NCBI GenBank assembly: GCA_937983475.1
Contig: CALJZV010000477.1
Span: 1-13,258, forward strand
Source: an uncultured Verrucomicrobiales bacterium
Lineage (GTDB): Bacteria > Verrucomicrobiota > Verrucomicrobiia > Limisphaerales > JACDHS01
Direction of reading: 5' to 3'
Length of the DNA: 13,258 nucleotides
This document shows, in pieces, positions 6,317 through 13,158 of the stretch; positions within the stretch are counted from its first letter, which is position 1, and every line of letters starts with the position of its first letter. The translations under genes were made by a program, and so were the position numbers. A model generated the notes under the pieces. That model did no database searches. It had not been told where the DNA came from and was given only the letters and a program-made list of their open reading frames with translations.

Positions 6317-7119
6317 CGAAACAGAAGTCTGACAGCCGGTTGACAATTCACGCCTATTTGCAGGCAATCGAGCGTGTCGAAACTCAGTTTGCTATCATTC
6401 GTTTTGCCTTGAAATCTTTGTCTCCAGCAAAGATTCGAGGTTTTTACAAAGCCCAATTGCAGGCTCAGGTTTCCACCATTGAGTCAGGATTTAAAATGCT
6501 AAAAGAGCATTCACCCGAACAAGATTTCGATGGGCTCAAAGAAATGATGTTCGAGCATTTGAGAAAGAAGCACAGAATGGACAACAGGCGGGCCGACATT
6601 CGCTTCAAGATTGAGTTCTCGGAGGATCGGATCAATCAGAGCGAATTGCTGTTGTTGGTTGCCCATTTCGAGTCCTTTTTGAAAGAGGTTCACCGCACAT
6701 TTCTCATTGCCGATCCAGGGAAGGTGTTCAGCAATCGCGACACGAAAGTCATGCTTCGAGACATCTTCGATGCTCAGAGTGCAAACCCATTCAGCAAGTT
6801 TCTGAACGAGCAGATCCTAAAGGAGGTAAAGACTCTGGACAGGCAAAGTATCGAAAGGCGCGTCGATTACTTTTCTGAGCATTTCGGCATATCGTTCGGT
6901 TCTCAGAAAGACATCACCAAGTTGAAGGAGATTATGGAGGTCAGAAACAGGATTTCCCACGAGATCTACGCATCGCCACCCAGCACTCCTGAGCAGGTTC
7001 AGGATCAGGCACTCGTCAGTGATAAAATGCTAGAGTATGCACGTCAGCTTTTCCGGAGTTTTCCGAGCAAGTGCATCGAAATTGGTGCACAGACTTACCA
7101 ATCATATTTTGGCAAGTGA
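6313..7119 (+). CDS. HEPN-domain protein, predicted RNase (RiboL-PSP-HEPN/MAE_28990-like)
   Basis: A 268-residue, largely helical protein with no signal peptide or membrane segment. Residues 112-131 (LLLLVAHFESFLKEVHRTFL) form an amphipathic helix with the HFExFL pattern often seen in HEPN-fold proteins. Residues 211-216 read RNRISH, the R-polar-x-x-x-H catalytic motif of HEPN RNases, in the context KEIMEVRNRISHEIY. Family knowledge: HEPN proteins are commonly metal-independent RNases in toxin-antitoxin, abortive-infection and RNA-processing systems. Function here is inferred from fold and motif, and the precise family is uncertain. Visible G+C is well below that of flanking genes (26 of 60 bases in 6361-6420), suggesting acquisition by transfer. 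It lies beside a toxin-antitoxin remnant, and its start overlaps a 58-codon ORF. Confidence 0.7.
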   Translation: MTKQKSDSRLTIHAYLQAIERVETQFAIIRFALKSLSPAKIRGFYKAQLQAQVSTIESGFKMLKEHSPEQDFDGLKEMMFEHLRKKHRMDNRRADIRFKIEFSEDRINQSELLLLVAHFESFLKEVHRTFLIADPGKVFSNRDTKVMLRDIFDAQSANPFSKFLNEQILKEVKTLDRQSIERRVDYFSEHFGISFGSQKDITKLKEIMEVRNRISHEIYASPPSTPEQVQDQALVSDKMLEYARQLFRSFPSKCIEIGAQTYQSYFGK

Positions 7120-7352
7120 GTAGGATGATCGCGTGTTAATGACATCGAACCAGATTAGATGGGAAGGCAGACGGTCGGCGCGGTGCGCCGGGTCAGCCAC
7201 GGCTTCGAACCTTTTTTCCTCCCCGCCACTTTGAATGGCACCCCTGTCTGTTTCCCGGGAAGCGGTGTGCTGTCATGCCGGGTGTTTGGAGGAAATGAAC
7301 CGGTTGAGCGCTCAATTTGTTCGTGCGCATCGTGACGTTGCTACGCCAGAAG

Positions 7353-7423
7353 TAGGGACAGCTTGTCCCCAGTTCGCTTGGTGCTGTGCGACATTGTATG
7401 GGGACGGACCGTCCTTATCCCTA
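7353..7423. repeat. Second hairpin-pair (REP/BIME-like) intergenic repeat
   Basis: The ends are inverted copies, TAGGGA (7353-7358) and TCCCTA (7418-7423). Inside are GGGACA/TGTCCC (7355-7369, 3-base loop) and GGACGG/CCGTCC (separated by one base) near 7401-7414. Length and layout match the element at 3394-3470, although the stem sequences differ. Confidence 0.6.
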
Positions 7424-7445
7424 TCGCCACAAGACACGTAGCATC

Positions 7446-7529
7446 GTCAAGTTGCACCCAATCTGTCCTGCGCTTTCCTGAAGACACTTGCGTCCAAGGC
7501 AATTCCGCTTAAGATTGCGCCAACTTGAC
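7446..7529. repeat. Imperfect long inverted repeat upstream of corA
   Basis: GTCAAGTTG at 7446-7454 pairs exactly with CAACTTGAC at 7521-7529. Pairing continues imperfectly through CAATCT (7459-7464) and AGATTG (7512-7517). About 47 bases separate the arms. It could be a small MITE-like unit or a leader-RNA stem. Confidence 0.5.
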
Positions 7530-7548
7530 ACGCCAACAGTTTGGCGTG
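7529..7548. promoter_or_regulatory. Palindrome just upstream of corA (operator or leader hairpin)
   Basis: CACGCCAA (7529-7536) and TTGGCGTG (7541-7548) form a perfect 8-bp inverted repeat with a CAGT loop, 19 bases before the corA ATG. It abuts the long inverted repeat and overlaps a TTGACA (7525-7530) that lacks a good -10 partner at normal spacing. It could be an operator half-site pair or an mRNA hairpin limiting initiation. Confidence 0.45.
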
Positions 7549-7567
7549 GACGCGGTCAAAATTGCGC

Positions 7568-8566
7568 ATGATTCGTTCATTTGCCTTCACAACCCAAGGC
7601 CGGCTGCACAGCAAGGACATCGAGCCGTTCCTGATGCCGACGCTGCTGGCCGACACCAACCTGTTTCTCTGGGTGGACCTCGAAAACTCCACGCCCGAGG
7701 AAACCAAGCTGGTGCTGGAGGATATATTTCACTTTCATCCGCTCTCCATCGAGGACTGCGTGATGGTGAGTCCTTCGCCCAAGGTGGAGGAATACATTCC
7801 CAAGGACGAGGACAAGTTCGCGCCCTACCTGTTCATTGTGATTCACGCGGTGGACTACAGCCGCAAGGACGGCGTGTTCGCCACGAAGGAATTGAATTTC
7901 TTTTTGGGCAAAAACTTTCTGGTCACCTTCCACGAACTGCCGTTGCGCGCCGTGCAGGCCACCGAGGAGCGCTGCATGAAAGGCACCGTTCACATCGCCC
8001 GCGCGCCCGACCGGGTGGCGCACACAATCCTGGACGGAATTGTGGATAATTATAAGCCGGCGCTGGAGGAACTGGCCGCCGAGATCGCCGACCTGGAGGG
8101 GCAGGTGCTGCAAAATCCCGGCAAGGAGGTGCTCAACCGGATCATCCAGATCAAAAAGGAAGTGGTGCACCTGCGGCAGATCATCGGGCCGCAACGCGAA
8201 GTGCTCGGCCGCTTTGCGCGGGGCGAGTTCAAGCTGATCCGGGCGCACCTGGTTCCGTATTACCGCGACGTGTACGATTCGCTGTTCCACATCTCCGAGC
8301 TGGCCCACAGTTACACCGACTCGCTGACGGGCATTTTGCAGGTGTATTTGAACATGTCCTCCAACCAGACCGGCGAGGTGGTCAAGCTGCTCACGCTCAT
8401 CACGCTCATCACCACGCCGGCCATCATCATTGGCACGTGGTACGGCATGAACTTTTCCAACATGCCCGAACTGGACCACCAAACCGGCTACGGCTACGCG
8501 GCCCTGGTGACCGCCGTTGCGACCGCCGGGACGTATTGGTATTTCAAACGGAAAAAATGGTTCTGA
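7568..8566 (+). CDS. corA: CorA-family magnesium/divalent cation channel
   Basis: The ATG at 7568 (MIRSFAFTTQGRL) is preferred over the in-frame TTG at 7541, because the extra nine residues overlap the palindrome and add nothing conserved; this gives 332 residues. The N-terminal alpha/beta cytoplasmic domain is followed by a long helical stalk (about 160-265). The first membrane helix (VVKLLTLITLITTPAIIIGTWY) ends in the signature G293-M-N295, and a second helix (YAALVTAVATAGTYWYF) ends in a basic KRKKWF tail. Family knowledge: CorA homopentamers let Mg2+ (also Co2+ and Ni2+) enter and are gated by intracellular Mg2+. Three bases separate its stop from the histidine kinase ATG, so it is probably the first gene of a four-gene transcript. 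Selectivity cannot be read from sequence. Confidence 0.95.
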   Translation: MIRSFAFTTQGRLHSKDIEPFLMPTLLADTNLFLWVDLENSTPEETKLVLEDIFHFHPLSIEDCVMVSPSPKVEEYIPKDEDKFAPYLFIVIHAVDYSRKDGVFATKELNFFLGKNFLVTFHELPLRAVQATEERCMKGTVHIARAPDRVAHTILDGIVDNYKPALEELAAEIADLEGQVLQNPGKEVLNRIIQIKKEVVHLRQIIGPQREVLGRFARGEFKLIRAHLVPYYRDVYDSLFHISELAHSYTDSLTGILQVYLNMSSNQTGEVVKLLTLITLITTPAIIIGTWYGMNFSNMPELDHQTGYGYAALVTAVATAGTYWYFKRKKWF

Positions 8567-8569
8567 GCC

Positions 8570-9820
8570 ATGCCCGCCAAATCCAGCTTTCTTGACAAGG
8601 TGCTCGGCCGCATCGGGCGGCTGGACACCGAGGGCCTGCAAACGGTCGTGCAGCGCCTGGCGCGCGAGCGGGCTTTTTTGGAGACGCTCTTTGACGCCAT
8701 TGAGGACGGCGTCCTGGTTGTGGACGAGCACGGGCGCATTCTCTACTTCAACGAGGCGGTCACGCGACTGCTGGGCTGGCCAATGGAAGATCTGCGCGAA
8801 GGCCAGTCGGTGAGCCGCTTGCTGCCGGAAATCGACTGGGAAAAAATTGCCAAGCTCGACGGCAAGGGAGGCCAGCGCGTCATTCGCCACGAGTTTGAAA
8901 TCACCTTGCCGCGCCCGCGGTTTATCCGCATGTATGCCGCGCCGCTGGATGGCGAAAAGACCGGCAGCTCGGGTGTGGCGCTGATCCTGCACGACGCCAC
9001 CGAGGCGCGAAAGCAGACCTTTGAGGCGATTGAAAGCGAGCGGCTGCATTCGCTCACCCTGCTGGCGGCCAGCGTCGCCCATGAAATCGGCAACCCGCTC
9101 AACGCGCTGCACATTCACCTGCAACTAATGGAGCGCGAAATCAAAAAGCTGCGCCAGCACACCGAACCTTCCCGCATCAGCCGCGTCACGCGCCGCCGTG
9201 CCGAGCCGCTCGCAGGGCCTGAAACCAGCGAAATTGCGCGCAAGCTGGACAGCTACCTCAACGTCGCCAAGGGGGAAATCACCCGCCTGGACTACATCGT
9301 CACCCAGTTCCTCCAAGCCATTCGCCCCTCACAACCGCAACTGAAACTCGCCTCGCTCAATGACGTGGCGCGCGAGACCCTTCAACTGCTCCGGCCCGAG
9401 CTGGAAAACCGCGGCCTGCAAGTCCGCGAAAAACTTTCCCGCTCCCTGCCGCAAACGCCCATTGACCCCGCGCAAATCAAGCAGGCGCTGGTCAATCTGG
9501 TCAAAAACGCCATGCACGCGATGACCAAGGATGGCTCGCTGACGCTGGAAACCGGCCAGGGCGGCGACGGCGTCTGGATCAGCGTGGCCGACACCGGCGG
9601 CGGCATTTCGCAGGAGCAGATCAACCGCATTTTTGAGCCGTTTTACACCACCAAGAAAAAAGGCTCCGGGCTGGGGCTGATGATCGTGCAGCGCATTGTG
9701 CGCGACCACGGCGGGCGCATCGAACTGGACAGCCGCGTGGGGCAGGGCACCACCTTCCGGCTCTGGTTCCCGTTGCACGAGCGGCCCACGCGCCTGCTGG
9801 AGGACCGCGCCGCCAATTGA
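8570..9820 (+). CDS. Soluble PAS histidine kinase, NtrB-like
   Basis: A 416-residue protein with no membrane segment, so a cytoplasmic sensor. A PAS domain covers about residues 35-145 (LFDAIEDGVLVVDEHGRILYFNEAVTRLLGW). The HisKA helix has S168-V-A-H171-EIGNPLNAL with H171 as the phosphorylated histidine. The linker (about 195-225) is Arg-rich. The HATPase domain has the N box (VNLVKNAMHAM, N313), G1 box DTGGGI (341-346), F box (IFEPFYTTKKKG) and G2 box GSGLGL (365-370). Family knowledge: it autophosphorylates on His and passes phosphate to a receiver Asp, here surely the NtrC-type regulator next door. The PAS signal is unknown. The 45-base gap to the regulator is short. All catalytic boxes are intact. 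Confidence 0.95.
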   Translation: MPAKSSFLDKVLGRIGRLDTEGLQTVVQRLARERAFLETLFDAIEDGVLVVDEHGRILYFNEAVTRLLGWPMEDLREGQSVSRLLPEIDWEKIAKLDGKGGQRVIRHEFEITLPRPRFIRMYAAPLDGEKTGSSGVALILHDATEARKQTFEAIESERLHSLTLLAASVAHEIGNPLNALHIHLQLMEREIKKLRQHTEPSRISRVTRRRAEPLAGPETSEIARKLDSYLNVAKGEITRLDYIVTQFLQAIRPSQPQLKLASLNDVARETLQLLRPELENRGLQVREKLSRSLPQTPIDPAQIKQALVNLVKNAMHAMTKDGSLTLETGQGGDGVWISVADTGGGISQEQINRIFEPFYTTKKKGSGLGLMIVQRIVRDHGGRIELDSRVGQGTTFRLWFPLHERPTRLLEDRAAN

Positions 9821-9865
9821 TGTTTTTTATTTAGTGAACAGTTCGAGGTTCCATCACGAACGACC

Positions 9866-11236
9866 ATGAACAAACCGATGCTGCTGATTGTTGACGACGA
9901 AAAGCCCACGAGAGAAGGGCTGCGCGCCGCGTTGGAGGACCACTACGACGTCTATGTCGCCGAGGACGCCGCCACGGCCATGAGCCTGCTTGAGCAGGAG
10001 CATTTCGACGTCATGCTCACCGACTTCCGCCTCCCGAATGAGGACGGCATGAAGCTCATCTCCCGAGCCAAGTCGCTTTCCAAGCCGCCGGTGTGCATTC
10101 TGATGACCGCCTACGGCTCCGAGGAACTGGCCGTCAACGCCATGAAACAGGGCGCCGACGACTACATCGCCAAGGGGCGGCTACAGATTGACGAGCTGGA
10201 GATGCGCATCGGGCGCGCCCTGCGACAGCGGAGCCTCGAGGTGGAAAACGTCACGCTCAAGCAGCAACTGCAAAGCAAATTTGGCGTGGAGAACATCATT
10301 GGCGAATCGCCCCAGATGCGCGAGACGCTCGAGATTGTCCAGCAGGTGGCCCCCACCCGCGCCACGGTGCTGATCACCGGCGAAAGCGGCACCGGCAAGG
10401 AGCTCATCGCCAAGGCCATTCACCAGCTCAGTCCGCGCGCCCGGCATCCGATGGTCACCGTGCATTGCGCGGGACTGCCCCTGACGCTGCTGGAGAGCGA
10501 GCTGTTCGGCCACGAAAAAGGCGCCTTCACCGGCGCGCACGAGCGCCGCATCGGGCGCGTGGAGCAGGCGCAGGGCGGCACGCTGTTTCTGGATGAAATC
10601 GGCGAAATCGATCCAGGCATGCAGGTAAAGCTTCTGCGGTTTCTGGGCGAGCGCACCTTTGAGCGGCTGGGTTCCAACAAGACCCTGACCGCCGACGTGC
10701 GCATCATCACCGCCACCAACAAGAATTTGGAGGAACTGGTCAAGGCCGGAAGCTTCCGCGAGGATTTGTATTTCCGCCTCAAGGTGGTGGAAATCCAGTT
10801 GCCGCCGTTGCGCGAGCGGCTGAGCGACCTGCCCCTGCTGGCGCAGAGCTTTTTGCGGGAGTTTGCCCGAGAAAATGACAAGAAAGTCAGCGCAATCGCC
10901 CCCGAGGCGCTTGAGGCACTGATGAAATATACCTGGCCGGGCAATGTCCGCGAGCTGCGCACGGCCATCGAGCACGCCGTGGTCTTTTCACGCGGCGATA
11001 GCGTCGCCCTGCGCGACCTGCCCCAGAATGTGCGCTCCAACAGCGGTTTGGCGGAAAGCGTGGGCGCCTCGTCGCCGGATGAGGAACCAACCACCTTGAA
11101 GGACGCCGAGAAACAACTCATCATCCGCGCCCTGAAAGAGTGCGGAGGCAACCGGACCGAGGCGGCCAAGAAAATCGGCATCAGCCGCCGCACGCTCCAT
11201 CGCAAACTGAAACTCTATAAACTGGAAGGATATTAA
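9866..11236 (+). CDS. NtrC-family sigma-54-dependent response regulator
   Basis: A 456-residue protein with the standard receiver-AAA+-Fis order. The receiver (about 5-120) has acidic D10/D11, phospho-acceptor D53, T81 and K103. K103 is followed by G rather than the usual P, in YIAKGRLQIDEL. The AAA+ domain (about 142-375) has Walker A GESGTGKE (172-179), the sigma-54 contact loop GAFTGA (219-224), Walker B GTLFLDEIG (238-246), the arginine-finger region and WPGNVREL (357-364). The C-terminal Fis-type helix-turn-helix spans about 413-453 (GGNRTEAAKKIGISRRTLHRKL). Family knowledge: phosphorylation triggers oligomerisation and ATP-driven opening of sigma-54 promoters. Partner kinase is the upstream gene. 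No sigma-54 -24/-12 site was found by eye in the window's intergenic regions, so targets are likely elsewhere. Its stop lies one base before the glycosyltransferase ATG. Confidence 0.96.
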   Translation: MNKPMLLIVDDEKPTREGLRAALEDHYDVYVAEDAATAMSLLEQEHFDVMLTDFRLPNEDGMKLISRAKSLSKPPVCILMTAYGSEELAVNAMKQGADDYIAKGRLQIDELEMRIGRALRQRSLEVENVTLKQQLQSKFGVENIIGESPQMRETLEIVQQVAPTRATVLITGESGTGKELIAKAIHQLSPRARHPMVTVHCAGLPLTLLESELFGHEKGAFTGAHERRIGRVEQAQGGTLFLDEIGEIDPGMQVKLLRFLGERTFERLGSNKTLTADVRIITATNKNLEELVKAGSFREDLYFRLKVVEIQLPPLRERLSDLPLLAQSFLREFARENDKKVSAIAPEALEALMKYTWPGNVRELRTAIEHAVVFSRGDSVALRDLPQNVRSNSGLAESVGASSPDEEPTTLKDAEKQLIIRALKECGGNRTEAAKKIGISRRTLHRKLKLYKLEGY

Positions 11237-11237
11237 A

Positions 11238-13019
11238 ATGGCCCGTCTGCAAGAATGGATTCACAACATGGAAGAAGGGCGCGGCGCCAAGCTGGTCAAG
11301 CTGGCGGGCGCGCTGCTGGTCTTCATCACCGTGGCGCTCCTGTATGACCTGCGGGCGTTCAAGAATTTTTCCTCCCAGGAGGCGATGGACGCCGCGCAAT
11401 TGGCGCGCAACATCGCCGATGGAAAAGGATACACCACCGACTTTGTCCGTCCCTTCAGCCTTTACTTGCTCAAGGAGCACGGGAAAGACCCCCTGACGCT
11501 GCTGCAGGAGGATCACCCCGACCTGGCGAACGCCCCGGTCTATCCGGTGGTGCTCGCGGCGTGGCTCAAGCTGATGCCGGTGAACTACGAGATCCCGGGC
11601 GGCAAGCCCTTCAGCGTCTATTTTCCCGAAAGGTGGATCGCCATTCTCAATCAACTGTTGCTGGTCGTCGCGGCGCTGATGGTGTATGCGCTCGGAAAAC
11701 GCCTGTTCGATCGCTGGGTCGGCCTGGTGGCGGCCCTCCTCTTCGTGGGCACGGAACTATTCTGGCGGTTCAGCGTCTCCGGCCTCTCCACCATGCTGCT
11801 GATGGTGATCGTCCTGGGAGTGTTCCGGTGCCTGGTGGCCTTGGACGAAGGACAACGCGACAAGTCCGCTTCCTCGGGCAGGATGGCGTCCATCGCGGCC
11901 ATGGCTGGCTTGCTGATCGGCCTCGCCGGGCTGACACGCTACAGTTTTATTTTTCTCATCGTTCCGGCGCTGGCGCTGGTCCTGATGTTTGCGCCCGCGG
12001 CGCGAGCCAAGGTGGCTTGGACCATGGGACTGGTTTTTCTCCTGGTCGTCACGCCGTGGATCGTCCGCAACTACATGGTCAGCGGAACGCCATTTGGCAC
12101 GGCCGGATATGCGGTCATGGAACTGACGCCGCCCTTTCCGGAAGACAGCCTGCAACGGTCCATTGATCCTGGTGTGGATTTCGACCGGCTCACCATCAAC
12201 GATTTTGTCCGGAAGCTGGCAATTTACACCCGAGCCGCCGTGGAGACGCAAATTCCTAAAATGGGCGGCAACTGGATCACGGCGTTCTTCCTGGCCGGCG
12301 TTCTGATGCCCTTCCGCAACAAGACCCTCTCCCGTATGCGATTGTTGCTTCTCGGGTCTTTGGCTCTCTTTATCCTGGTCCAGGCGTGGGGCCGAACGCA
12401 ACTGAGCGAAACGTCGCCTGACCTGTCTTCGGAAAATCTTTTGGTCATCCTGGCACCCATGGTGTTCATCTTCGGCGCGGGCTTTTTCTTCGTGCTGCTG
12501 GAACAACTGGACATTCCTTATCTGGCCTTGAAGCAGGCCATCATTGCGCTGTTTGGCGTGATTGTGTGCGCCCCCATGATCCTGGCGATTTTGCCACCCA
12601 AGGTGCACCCCTACGCCTATCCGCCTTATTTTCCCCCGACCATTCAGCAAATTGGCCGCTGGATGAAGGAAAAGGAACTGACCATGAGCGACATTCCCTG
12701 GGCCGTGGCGTGGTACGGCGACCGCCAGTGCGTCTGGACCACCCTCAACTACGACAAGGACTTCTACAAAATCAACGACGACATCAAGCCGGTGCAGGCC
12801 CTCTATCTGAGCCCGGCGACAATGGACAACAAGCTGCTGTTCGAGATCATCCGCCCCATCGTCAAGGGCGAGAAGCCGTGGGGGCGGTTTGTTTTTGAAT
12901 CCCTCGCGCGCGGTGAAGTGCCGCCGGGTTTCCCCCTCAAGCAATCGCGCATGGACATCCTGCCCGATCATTTGTTCCTCACCGACTGGGAACGCTGGAA
13001 AGTGCCTGCGGCAAATTAA
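11238..13019 (+). CDS. Multi-pass membrane glycosyltransferase, GT-C/ArnT (PMT)-like
   Basis: A 593-residue protein with about 11 hydrophobic segments (near 22-37, 134-155, 160-177, 183-203, 217-233, 235-252, 259-276, 346-360, 366-384, 400-423 and 431-453) and a soluble C-terminal domain from about 465. The first periplasmic loop reads SSQEAMDAAQLARNIADGKGYTTDF, matching the GT-C pattern in which an acidic residue (here E48 or D51) precedes an ARNLAxGxGY-like motif. GLTRYSF (231-237) is also typical of this superfamily. Family knowledge: these enzymes move a sugar from a polyprenyl-phosphate donor to lipid, glycan or protein on the outer face of the inner membrane; donor and acceptor here are unknown. 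The ATG follows a good GGAAGGA Shine-Dalgarno inside the end of the regulator gene, so it is probably co-transcribed with corA and the two-component pair. Membrane glycosyltransferase class is likely; exact family is uncertain. Confidence 0.75.
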   Translation: MARLQEWIHNMEEGRGAKLVKLAGALLVFITVALLYDLRAFKNFSSQEAMDAAQLARNIADGKGYTTDFVRPFSLYLLKEHGKDPLTLLQEDHPDLANAPVYPVVLAAWLKLMPVNYEIPGGKPFSVYFPERWIAILNQLLLVVAALMVYALGKRLFDRWVGLVAALLFVGTELFWRFSVSGLSTMLLMVIVLGVFRCLVALDEGQRDKSASSGRMASIAAMAGLLIGLAGLTRYSFIFLIVPALALVLMFAPAARAKVAWTMGLVFLLVVTPWIVRNYMVSGTPFGTAGYAVMELTPPFPEDSLQRSIDPGVDFDRLTINDFVRKLAIYTRAAVETQIPKMGGNWITAFFLAGVLMPFRNKTLSRMRLLLLGSLALFILVQAWGRTQLSETSPDLSSENLLVILAPMVFIFGAGFFFVLLEQLDIPYLALKQAIIALFGVIVCAPMILAILPPKVHPYAYPPYFPPTIQQIGRWMKEKELTMSDIPWAVAWYGDRQCVWTTLNYDKDFYKINDDIKPVQALYLSPATMDNKLLFEIIRPIVKGEKPWGRFVFESLARGEVPPGFPLKQSRMDILPDHLFLTDWERWKVPAAN

Positions 13020-13064
13020 AAAGGCTGTGGGTAAAATTGGTGAAGGTTAGGGGAAAATAAAAAT

Positions 13065-13090
13065 GGGTGGAGCACTCCCCGGCTCCACCC
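13065..13090 (-). terminator. Rho-independent terminator for a convergent minus-strand gene
   Basis: A perfect 9-bp stem, GGGTGGAGC (13065-13073) with GCTCCACCC (13082-13090), has an 8-base loop. On the minus strand it is followed by ATTTTTATTTT, a good U tract. On the plus strand it is followed by C-rich sequence, so it is oriented to stop transcription entering from the right. It sits 45 bases after the glycosyltransferase stop. Confidence 0.75.
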
Positions 13091-13102
13091 CCACCTCCTT
13101 GG

Positions 13103-13124
13103 CGATTCAACTCCAGTTGAATCG
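13103..13124. repeat. 22-base near-perfect palindrome
   Basis: CGATTCAACT (13103-13112) and AGTTGAATCG (13115-13124) are perfect inverted copies with a 2-base centre. No T run follows on either strand. It could be a protein-binding site or part of the transcript end of the convergent genes. Confidence 0.5.
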
Positions 13125-13158
13125 TTACGTCTAGATTATCGCCCGGGCGAACCAGTTT

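Larger units (their letters stand above)
7120..7567. other. Intergenic region before corA (448 bases)
   Basis: No gene is supported here. It contains a small GC hairpin (CGGCGC 7176-7181 with GCGCCG 7185-7190), with a T6 run only some 20 bases later at about 7210-7216, so it is a doubtful terminator for the HEPN gene. It also contains a hairpin-pair repeat at 7353-7423, a long-range inverted repeat at 7446-7529, and a tight palindrome at 7529-7548 just before corA. Confidence 0.45.

Noticed and set aside
7235..7441. A 68-codon plus-strand ORF before corA
   Set aside because: It runs through the hairpin-pair repeat at 7353-7423, has no visible ribosome-binding site and resembles no protein family.
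8431..8446. TGGCACG resembling a sigma-54 -24 element
   Set aside because: It lies inside corA, and no TTGC-type -12 element follows at the required spacing.
7577..9124. A 515-codon minus-strand open frame
   Set aside because: It runs antisense through corA and the kinase, both of which have strong signature motifs. Its product is rich in His, Gln and Arg without domains, as antisense shadows usually are.
11757..12971. A 404-codon minus-strand open frame
   Set aside because: It is antisense to the membrane glycosyltransferase. The reverse translation is low-complexity and hydrophilic with no domain.
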